64,000 nucleotides of DNA from Hippasteria phrygiana (lineage: Eukaryota; Echinodermata; Asteroidea; Valvatida; Goniasteridae), in contig JAZGUH010000199.1 in assembly GCA_037893225.1 (NCBI GenBank), forward strand, positions 2,046,001 to 2,110,000, written 5' to 3'. A program made the position numbers and the translations under genes. The notes under the pieces are model-generated. The model did not search any database, was not told the DNA's origin, and saw nothing but the letters and a program-made list of their open reading frames with translations. Position 1 is the first letter of the stretch, and the number at the start of each line of letters is the position of its first letter. Positions 25,001-37,000 of this stretch are shown here, piece by piece.

Positions 25001-28000
25001 AGCGATATAGGAGACACAGCTAAGGTAAAAAAATTAACCGGTACGCTATATCGCAAAGAAAAATATGTATTGCACTATGTCAATTTAAAACAGTGTTTGA
25101 GGCTAGGTCTAAAACTAAAGAAAGTACATCGGGCGTTGCAATTTAAACAAAAACCTTGGATGAAATCGTACATCGATAAAAACACGCAACTCAGAACGAA
25201 AGCAAAGTCGGATTTCGAAAAAGACTTTTTCAAATTGATGAATAATTCCGTATTCGGCAAAACGATGGAAAACGTCAGAAATAGAATAGATGGTGTGTTA
25301 CTTAGAAACGATCAAGTAAAAGAATACGAAAAAATAGTGTCTAAACCTTGTTACAAGTCTACTACTGCGTTTAAAGAATGCGGCCTCTCATTCGTGGAAT
25401 CGTACAAAAAGAAAACGTATTTAAATAAACCGATTTACTGCGGCGTTAGTATCTTAGACTTATCGAAGACTCTAATGTACGACTTTTATTACAACCAATT
25501 AAAAAAGACGTATGGCGATAAAGTAAGATTGATGTATACAGACACGGACTCGCTGCTTTTGATTATTTATACGAAAGACGTTTATCTCGACATGGAAAAA
25601 GATAAAGACTTGTACGATTTTTCTAACTACGAGAAAGACCACTTTTTATATAACGATACTAACAAGAAAGTTATCGGTAAGTTCAAGGACGAATGCGGAG
25701 GAAAAGTCATAAGCGAAGCTACTTGCATCAGATCGAAGATGTACTCGATTTTATACGGAGATGTCGTATTAAAGAAGGCCAAAGGCGTAAACCGAGTGGT
25801 TATAAACAACGATCTATCTTACGAAAAGTATAAGCGATGCGTTTTATCGAACGAATGCTATTCAAACAAGATGATTCGTTTTGGAACTGAGCGTCACATG
25901 ATATACACGGAGGCTCAAGTCAAGCAATCGTTAAATCCTTTAGATACTAAGAGATATATTTTACCTAATGGTATAGACACTCTGGCTTACGGTCATCGTT
26001 CTAGCCAGAACAAGACGATCGATAAATATCTACTCGAAAAATAAATTTCTTATGGTTATTCTCGATTAAAGCGCCGTCGAGATCTCTGAAAGAAAAACTC
26101 AGTTCGGGTATTTTAGCAACTACGAGTGGTATGACAGTTTTTCTTTTATTCTGGATAGTAGCTACAGTGTCTGAATCGGAGCTTTTATATATAATCGGTA
26201 TAATGTATAACAAGTCTGTACGATTTCCGTTATAGAAATTATTAGACGTAGATAGCTGATTGCAATGTAAAAAAATTGTATTCACATAATTCATATTATA
26301 ATACCCTACAAGTTCATTATTAAAACTAGGGTACCAATAATAGGGCACACCCAACACATTTCGAGTATATAGATCAAAATTAATGACAACCTCACTATAT
26401 GGATTAATAATACCAGCATTAAACATAATTTTTTTATTAATCTTGTCTACAGTAACTACAATAACAGTTAATTTATTAAGTTCAGCTACTAACTCATCGA
26501 TTGTATAATTTCCAGCCGGAATTACCATTTCACCTCTAGCGTTATTACTGCGATCACGGTCATTAGTAATTTCCCACACTATAGTAATACGTTGAGTTAT
26601 ATTATAAAAACCGACAGTAAATATCGCATGGTTTAAACTCATGCAGTAATCTCCCTTAGAGTTATCTATAGGTTTTGACAAAGTAAACGTTCGTTCGCTA
26701 CCAGCCATTTCAAAAACGTGTGATTCCATTTTAAAAAATCTAAAGATTTTTTTAAAAAAATCTTCAAAAATCGCTTAAAATTTGTCAATCGTCAAGTTAA
26801 AACTAATCTTTTTGTCTAGATTCTCGATTAAAGCGCCGTCGAGGTCTCTGATACTAAAGCTAAGTTGGGGTATTTTAGCAACTACGAGTGGTATGACAGT
26901 TTTTCTTTTATTCTGGATAGTAGCTACAGTGTCTGAATCAGAGCTTTTATATATAATCGGTATAACATCTAGCAAATCTGTATGCTTTCCGTTATAGAAA
27001 TTATTAAATGTAGATAACTGATCGCAATGCAAAAAAATTGTATTCACATAATTTATATTATAATACCCTACAAGTTCAATACCATCATCACCGGACCAAT
27101 AATAGGGCACACCAAACGCTTTTTGAGCATATGAATCGAACTTAATATTAATAATTTTATTTTTTGATATTATACCAGCATTAAACATAATTTTTTTATT
27201 AATCTTGTCTACAGAAACTTTAAGAAAAGTTAATTTATTAAGTTCAGATACTAACTCATCGATAGTATAATTTCTAGCCGGAATTACCATTTCGTCCCTA
27301 AATAAATCAGCGGAGCTAATTATTTCCCATCCTATAGTCATACGGTGAGTTATAGTATAAAAACCGACGTCAAATATCGCGTTGTTTAAACTCATGCAGT
27401 AATCTCCCTTAGAGTTATCTATAGGTTTTGACAATCTAAACGTTTGTTCGTTACTAGCCATTTCAAAAACGTGCGATTCCATTTTAAAAAATCTAAAGAT
27501 TTTTTTAAAAAATCTTCAAAAATCACTTAAAATTTACCTATCGTCAAGTTAAAACTAATCTTTTTTCCTCGATTATTGATTAAATTGTCGTCGCGATCTC
27601 TGATACTAAAGCTAAGTTGGTTTATCTTATCACCCACGAGTCTACGAGCGGTTAATCTCGCACGCTCGATAATCGTATCGTCTCTTTTCGTTATCGGTAT
27701 AACGTCTAGCAAGTGCGTTCCCCCTCCATTATAGAAATTATTAGACGTAGATAACTGATCGCAATGTAAAAAAATTTCATCGATAGGCATTGTATTATAA
27801 TGCCCTACATAATCTACGCCAAAAACTAACTTTTTGGCCGTTATCCCCAACAATTGTTTAATGTTTTTATCAAAGCGTATATCGTTATTTTCTTCCGTTA
27901 CATTTAAAAATATTTTTTTATTAAGTTTATCTACAGATACTTCTAACCAAACTAATTTACTGAGTCTCTCTTCCATCCAATCTATATCGTAAAATCCAGC

Positions 28001-31000
28001 AGGGATATCAATTTTACCACCCGTACTACCCGTTTTTTTACCAGTGTTTGGATCGATTTGATGTATAGAATAGTTAATTTCGCTATTACTAGCCATGTTG
28101 TAGAAGCCCGCGGTAAATATCGCGTTGTTTAAACTCATACAGTAATCTCCCTTTGAGTTATCTATAGGTTTTGACAGTCTAAACGTTCGTTCGTTATCAA
28201 ACATTTCAAAAACGTGCGATTCCATTTTAATAAAGCTTTTATAAGCTTTAAAAAATATTTGGTTTATTATAAATTAAAATGAAATTCGCTCAACTTATGG
28301 CGCTTGTAAACGACAACAAACTAACGGTAAAGAATGCTCTAGATATCGCGAATCAACAAGATGATACTCGCGTAGCTACGCGAGTACTCCCTACGGTCGT
28401 AGCTACGCAAGTACAAAGCGTTAGCAACAAGTACGAAGCGATAAGCGACAAATACGAAGCGATTACCCAGGAGAGTACCCCATTGAATATGCACTTGAGC
28501 CAACTTAGCATCATCGTAAACGCCAACGACAATAGTTCTTTTATCTCTAATTTAACGGATATATTTAGCGCTTATAAAATGTCCGACGTAAAACACGACG
28601 AAGTGGTCGAACGTTACACATCGGATCCCATGACGTTTTATCAAAATCAACTCAACTTCGCATTTTGGTGCGCGACGTCGGGTTGCGGCGTAGGACTAGA
28701 ATCGTTGCTTCATAAAAACCCCGTAATATCGGCTTTATTCAAGTTTCACGTATATTTCACAATCAGAAAGATACTATACTTTCTAAAATGCCCAGTTCCA
28801 AACGACGATACATTCGACGATCTAAACAACGGCATCGATAAAGGCGCTTATAGCGATATTTGTCACCATTTTAATGTCGATCCAAACTTGAGTTTTAAAC
28901 AGACCGTAGACTTAACTTCTGGAGGATTAGGTACCGCTTATTCTTACCTGTTTAAAATAAACAAGTACTCGCCAGATATACCTTTACCCGTACCCGGTAA
29001 AAATTATACCCCTATTAAGCTTTACAAGGTTTCTGCTGAATATGACCCGAGTACGGGTGACTATGTAACGGCTAATAAATTGTGGGAATACGATTATGAA
29101 GCTATGAATCCCGGCGCCACATACATGGGATTTGTAGAGTCGGGCGATGCAAAACATTATAGTAAAATAACGCTCGCGTATATCAGACAATCTGCGGACG
29201 TTGTACGACTCGGTTTTAGAAATTTTATACGTCAGAAGAGCTCGTTTACCGACGTTGGTATAGAAAAAATAAACGAAAGCATTAGAACGTACGTGTACGC
29301 CATACTCGGTGCGCAAGCCCAAACAAAAACGAGTATACTAACTGCAGGTACCGGATTAGATGCGCAAAGACAATTTGAAAATATAGTAGAAGATATCATC
29401 AACAGCCATACGGACTTGGAATCTTCTATAACCAGATTTCAAAATTCTTTACAGTACGCTAGAAGCTCGTTAAACTTTGTGATTAGCCCTGGATTATACT
29501 TAATTCCATCAAATATGGAGCTTTTGGTAGGTATTCACCAAGGTTATAATAATAATATACAGATAGCTACACCCGACGCATCGATAGGATTAAACATCAA
29601 CTTGAACTCAGACGGCGTAACGCCACCAACCCCACCCTCCCCCGTAAAAAAGAGTAGTGTAGTACCCCAGCAGAATTTAGACGATTTAGCTACGTCGCCA
29701 GACCCGCCACCAACCCCACCCTCCCCCGTAAAAGAGAGTAAGGTAGTAACCCAACAGAATTTAGACGATTTAGACGACCTGGCGACGTCGCCAGGTCCGT
29801 TACCAACGCCACCCTCTCCCGTAAAAAAGAGTCGTGTAGTAACCCAGCAGAATTTAGACGATTTAAACGATTTAGACGATTTAGAGAATTTAGAGTTACC
29901 AACCCCTACACCGCCAACCCCAATCTCAGACGTACTCCCTACGGACATAGATACACCGCCTACTCAACCTCCAGACTCGCATGAACAAGAAAAAACGGCT
30001 TTAGTCGTTGGTTTAATAGCCGTTGCTGGAGTTGGGTATCTAGCTTACGATATTTTACGTCGTTGAGGAAGGTGGTAACTCAGTATCTGGCGGAACGACC
30101 ATTAACTCTTTCTTAACGAACGATCTCTTGGGGCCATCAGTCAGCCAGTACAACGCGGGCTGTCCGGGATCTGTCGTTCTTCTTCTAATCGTATACATTT
30201 CTAAGCTCCAAATAGGATCGGTAGCTCTTCTTCTAACGTCTTTTTCGAGTTCTCCAGGAGCGTAAAGATATCTAACGATATCGTCATTTACGCTTAGCGC
30301 GACTTCGGGACTCTTGAGCCCCGAGGAACTCAATTGTTTTATTTCTAACTGAGACATAGCCGCTCGAGGAGTTAACGGTTTACCTTTCATAGTCGATATC
30401 AATCTAGTTTCTTCGTCGTTTAACGCTTTTATAACATCGGGTAATCTTTTTACCCACTCGCGGCTACGCTCGGTAGGCTCTAACATTTCTTGAGCGTATT
30501 GATGACCGAATAATCTTTCGGCTAAAGTACGATTAAATCTTTCTACTATACCTTGAGCTCTATGATTACCAACCTCGCCTTTCTGTACTACTACGTTGCG
30601 AGTCCGCATCAAAGTATTAAATTCAGCCATAAATTCTGTACCGGGGTCTACTTTTATCGTGAGAGGCCAAGACAAGGGTGATCTTTTGTAAATCTTTTTT
30701 ATCGCCTCTACAACTTGAGTACTCGTTTTATTCGTCAAGGGTTCAGCTTCTTTATATCGAGTGGCCACATCCACGATTGTCAACGCGTATTTATATCTTT
30801 TTCGTCTAACTACATCGTGAGGTAGATACAACAGATCCGCTTGATGTTGTTCATTAGGTCTCCCTATAACCTTATTGAGACTCGTAGGTCTCGGTATAAA
30901 ACTTGGGGCAGGCAAATATATTTGCCACATGGCTTGTTTTCTCAACCAATTTCTAACGTCTGACTCGGGTACGTTAGCTTTTAACGATAATTTTTTTATA

Positions 31001-34000
31001 GCGCCTGCACCTTTCCAATATCCTTTAGGGCTGTAAAATATTTTACTTAGTTTTGTTTCCATTTTATTTTAAAAGCAGAAAAATTTTTAACGACTTATTA
31101 AAAATGGCGAGTGCATTAATGATGATTGGTGGAGCTATTGTAAACGCTTTAGCGTTTAGCGGATCGAACTTTCTATTTTCGAGTATGGGTGGATCGTCGG
31201 CTGAAGAACGTAAACGACACGACCTCGCTTTAGAACAATTAACTCGAGCTAAACAAGAGTGGGTGGAACAAAGAACCAAGTATCTAGATTATCTAAACGA
31301 TCGACTACATAAAGAAGCCAGGGCTCAAAAAGATTTTCAAAATGTAGATTACGCGTTGAGAGAATATAACGAAGTAACCAACGAAGATATAAGATTACCT
31401 CGTGAACCTGTATTGTCGGACTTTTACGCACCCAGCGAAGGTCAAAAAGATGGTGAAATTGTATTTATCTTAGGAGGCACTGCTGTTTTAGGGTATTTAG
31501 TTTATAAGTTTATTTAAAAGTTTTTTTGCTTTTTAAGTTTATAAGTTTGTCTAAAAGTTTAAGTTTATTTAAAAGTTTTTTTGCTTTTTATTTTGTTTCG
31601 TTAAGTAAAATGAACGCAATTTATGGAAGCAAACTGAATCCACACAGAAGTTTAAAAAATCCTAGAGCGTTGAAGGGATTGAGACAATCGATGGTCATTA
31701 CTCATAATCCTAGTACAGCATCGGCTGGCAGTCTGTTAATCGTTGAATTTCCTATGTTGAGTCAAGACGATGTAGTCGTACCGGGTACTGTACGATTAGC
31801 TTTTAATATAGACTTAGAATCTGAAGGCACTAGCGAAGACGATGCAAGAACTCTATATTATAACGTCGCACGAAATTTAATTAGCGGCGTAAGAATCAAA
31901 CTAGAAGGTAAAGATTTCGTAGCGTTTACGGATGCCGATGTATATAACGCGTATAAAGACTTGTGGCGACCAGCCAGCGCGAACGATGCGTATCGAGGAC
32001 TCGAAGATAGCAACATTACAAAACTCAGAATCAACGCTAGCGATGGGGTTGCTAGCGCAAATGGTGGAAAAGACAAAGCGATTGCCAACGCTTACGGTAA
32101 CCGATATTACATTCCTCTAGATTTTGAAATGCTTACGGATCATCAGCCTTTTAGTCCATCGACGCTCAAAGACAGACTAACTTATGAATTTACATTTAAC
32201 GATCACTCGAGCGTAGTAAAATCTACCGATAATAACGCGAAGTATAAAATTTCGGGGTTAGATCTCGAGTTTGAAACGGTGACCAATAAAACATTGGCCG
32301 ATAATATCAGACAAAAATATCGAGGCAAAACTCATTTTCTATACGAAAAAGTTCAAAGATATACGGTTTTAACGCTAAACAAGTCCGATACTACTTGGAA
32401 CATTAATCTCAATCAAGCCATTAGAAGTCTCAAAGGTATACTTCTTTTATTTAAAGAATCGGGCGAAAAGGATCCTCGGGTCTTCTACAATCCAAAGATC
32501 GAAAAAGTAGACGTTACGATAGAGGGTAAACCGAATCAATTGTATAGTCAGGGTATGAAGCGTTATCAACACTGGGACGAGATTACCAAGTTTTTCGGCG
32601 ACTCTAATACAGAATTTGGTGCCAGCGTGTCTAAAGACTTGGAATTACACGATATGACGCTGGGCTCCTACTTAACCACTAGTTACGGTCTTTGGTTGGA
32701 TACGAGGGTAACCGACGACAACAAAAGTCACGGTTCTGGCAGGAAAATAGGAGATGTAGGTGGAGGTATTTCTCTCCATTTAGAAAGAGAGGCTGAGACG
32801 GCTGGCGTCCTAACGTGTTACGTTTTCTTGGTGATGGATGGTCAGTTGGTGCTAGAAGATGGAAGATTTAGCGGTAGTTATTCTTAAAAAGTAAACCTTA
32901 TTAATAAAACATGCATAAAACGTTTCCAAAAACACCACACTGCGCGATAGTTTGCGGTAGGACTAATTCGGGTAAAACCAAATATATTTTAGATCTATTA
33001 GAAACTGAGTATAAAGATCACTTTGAAAAGATCGTAGTTATTTGCCCTACGTTGAGCAACAACAAGACCTATCGCGAGAGACGTTGGTTGTGGTTAGATC
33101 CCGAGATATACCCATGCGATTTAGAGGTAGAAAAGGTGACCCTCAACGAAGCTTTAGCATTTTATAGAGCTCAATTTAAAGGATCGCACGTTCTATTTTT
33201 GATAGACGATTGTAGCTCGGAACAAGACATAAAATATCGTAAGGCGACGCTCGGTAAAAACACTTGCGTTTTAACGAAATTGGCGTTTAGCGGTAGGCAC
33301 GACAATCACTACTGTTGGTTGATGACTCAAAAGTATAATTGCGTAATGACAGATTTTAGAGCTCAAACTGCATTTGTCGTATTGTTCTATTGCAAAGATA
33401 AAAATAGTTTCGAAGTATGCCTCGATGAAAATGATGCGGTGCCTTTAGAAGAAAGATCGAGAATTAAAAAGATCTTAAGAGACACCCCTTTTAGTAAATT
33501 AGTGGTAAAAACTGATCCTCCAGTCTGTTGGCAGTTAATCTATTAGATAACTGTTAGATGACCTATAGATGAACTGTAGATGACTTATAGATGACCTATA
33601 GATACCTGATAGATTAACTATAGATAACTGATAGATACTTATTAGATACCTATCAGATAACTGTTAGATACCTGTTAGATACCTATTAGATACCTATTAG
33701 ATAACTGTTAGATAACTGTTAAATACCTGATAGATAACTGTTAGATACCTGTTAGATACCTATTAGATAACTGTTAGATGATCTATAGATAACTAATAGA
33801 TGATCTACAGATTATCTAGTCATCTATAAAATATGATAGAATATATAGACCTATTATTAAAACTAGTAATAGCCATCAACTTATCTTTATTTTCTTACGA
33901 TTATATTTCTTGTAGAAATAAGATTAAAAAATATAGTTCTATTTTAAATGATCAAGTCGATAGAATCTCTAAGCACGTTATCTCAAGAACCCGCGGCTGC

Positions 34001-37000
34001 TACACCCACGACCATAGCGACGATCCCTGAAGCAACTATATCCAAAAATAGACTTTTGGGTGTAGTTGCTTCCGGTGATTCTAAAAAATATTTCGGTAAA
34101 GAATACTCCGTCAATGAAATAGAGGGATTGACTGTAGAAAAACAAGAAAAGCTATATAAAAGATACGAGGCCAAGCTAGGTAAAGAAATGATAGTCAGTT
34201 TGGGGAGCTGCGTGTTGACCTGTTACGCAAAAGCTTTAGGTGTGACTTTGCCGCTGGCTTCGCCATTCGGTTATAAACTTTGTTTAGATTCCGAAGAAGC
34301 CCTTATCAACGACCTAGAAAAAGATCCCGTTATTTCTAGCAGCTTGTCCAGTTTACTTTGCGAAGTGCATTATAATTATGGGGTTTATTTATCTCCTTTG
34401 GTGGCTATGTTGATCACGACTAAACATTTACAGGTAGATAGTAGTAGTAATATAACAACAAATAATAGTAGTACTATTATAAAAGATGAGCCTAGAAACG
34501 ACAACGACGGATCAAGTAGCAGAGACCCCACAGCCTCCCCAAGAGACACCCCAAGAGCCGGCTCAGCCTCCCCAAGAGTCTCCCCAAGAGTCGACTCAGC
34601 CGGCTCTATCAAGAGTCACAAAAAAAAGAGCAAAAGATCCTAAAAGAGTAGAGCAAGGTAAAAAACTGGCTGAAAGAAACAGAAAGATGAAAGAACAAAT
34701 ACAAAAAATGCAAAGTATAGAAGAAGAAGCTCCTCAGCAAGCGCTAACGATGGCAGACATTCCGAGCTGGGGATACGCTATATTTGGTTTGGCTGTTTTA
34801 TCGCTAGGATATCTCGCGTTTAAAAAGAGTAAACCTGTAGATTCGCAGCGAGACGTAGTGGTACAGACCGCGAGCGTAACCCCTAAAGTCGAAGAACTAT
34901 TAGAAATGGAATAAATAAAAAAAATAAAATGTTTGTACAAGTAAAATGGATACGAAGAACGTTGCAAATACTCTTTATCACGGCGCTGTGTTGAGTTTGT
35001 TGACCGTAGGTTATACTATGTTGAGTAAAAAACTTTTGAAAATTAAGCCCGCCGATTTAGGAAAGTTAGACATAGAAGATACGGTTAAAATCACCGCTAC
35101 GGTAGGTAGCGCTCTAGCTACTCAGACTTGGTTGGTGGGTCAAGGAATAATTCCTCAGAATGTGATGAATACTACGTAAAATATAAAATATACGACTTTA
35201 TAAAATGGCTGAAGGTGGAGAAGGTTTCGAAATGGGTGACATGGGTCGAAAAGATAAAAAAGCCGATGCTGCTGCTGATGCTGATGATGCCGATGTTGCC
35301 AATGGCGACGATGGTTATGTATTGGAGGACTATGGTAGTGATACTAGTTTTTCGGTTCCACCCCCAAAAACTGCGGGTGAAGCGATTGCTAGGTTAGATC
35401 GAATGTCTGGTCTAAGAAATGCTGGTTACGCAGAATCGTTTTATGATTATATGGAAGGCCAAGGTTATAAAAAACCGACGAATATAAGATATGAAAAATT
35501 TCATAAAGAAGAAGATGGTATTTACTATGGCGATATCTTGCTGACGGATAAACGCAACCCCAAAATTTTTGTAACGATTGGAACGTTGAAACCAAGAATT
35601 AGCAAAGCTGGATATAAACCGACTTATTTTTTACAAGAAGAGTTTGGTTTTGTAGAAACTAAAAATACGCGAGCACAACAAAAAATAAGTCAGATGCAGC
35701 CCGAAAATATTGAGATGAGTGAACTTCCAAAAGAGGCCGATGAAGTTGTCGATGTCGTAAAAGAAGCAATTGTAGATGAATTGAGAAAAGAAGGAGTAGA
35801 TTTAACGGGAAAAGATGTTGATTTTGATGAATTACGAGATGGTGTAACTGAACTAATTAATGGATCATATGAATACAATAAAAAATTAGATGAACGAGCT
35901 AAAGCATTAGATAATCAAATAGAAATAGTAGATAGACGAGTAATAGCATTAAATAAATCAAACGAAAGAGCAGCTGAACGACAAAAAGCATTAGATAAAC
36001 GACAAAAATTAGTAGAAGAAAAAGAAAAAGTAGTAGAAGAAAAAGAAAAATTAATGGCTAAAATTATGGGATTAAAAGACCTTAGAGAAATTGCTGGTGC
36101 AAGCAAAGCGGCAGAAACTCGCAAAGGTGAGTTAGAATTAAATTTAGCTAAATTAAGAAGGCTAGATGATGAAATTAATCAAACCAAAGCTGAACTAACT
36201 GAAGCAACGAGCGAAGGAGAGAGACGAGAAATATCCGATCGATTAAAAGATCTATATGATGAAAGATCCGCTAGACTGGCAGCGGCGCGCGAAAATGAAC
36301 GAGGAACCAAAAGTCAACTCGTTAGAATCAAAGAAATGTTTAATAAAATGCTAGATAGTGATATCTCGCTAAGAGAAAAGATTAGAATTCTGTTTCGAGA
36401 AGAGGGTGTGACGGTTGCAAGTATATTAACCGCGTTTGTTATAGCTATAAGTTTTATCGTTGATAAGTTGGTGGCGGCTGTTGGTGGGGGTGGTTCGGCT
36501 GCAGCAGCTGGTGCGGCGGTTGTTCCTGCTTCGACCCCCGTTGCTCCTACACCTAAACCCGGAGGTAACGTGAAAGATTGGATAAGTAATCATTTAAAAA
36601 ACTTGGCTAATTTGCTAAAAAAGCTCGGGGGTAAGTTATTAGCCGCTTTACCTGGTATTTTGGGTGCTATCGCGAGTTGGTTGTTCAATATATTGAGTAA
36701 TTCGGTCGGTTGGTTGGCAGACCACGTGTGGACGTTATTGGTGGGTGTTGGTACTTTGATACTCGTATACATGCAAAAAAATTTAAAATAATAAGTAGTA
36801 TAAAATATACTACTTTATAAAATGACCGCAGAATCCGTTTACCCTAAATTGCCCGATTATAGTGCACCTATAGAAACGAACGAGTCTTCAGTCTTTAGGT
36901 TAAATAAAATCGAACGAGTGCAAAAAGAGATATCTAACGAGAGAGATAAGAGAGAACGGTTGCACAAAAAGTATAATAAAATTATTACCTGTTTATCTAA

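Noticed and set aside
31526..31609. Upstream ATG extending the capsid protein by 28 residues
   Set aside because: The extension reads through direct repeats of a T-rich leader and gives a low-complexity peptide unlike capsid N-termini. ATG 31610 matches the family start.
33541..33826. CRISPR-like array
   Set aside because: The units are 11 bp and contiguous, with no unique spacers. It is a tandem repeat in a eukaryotic transposon.
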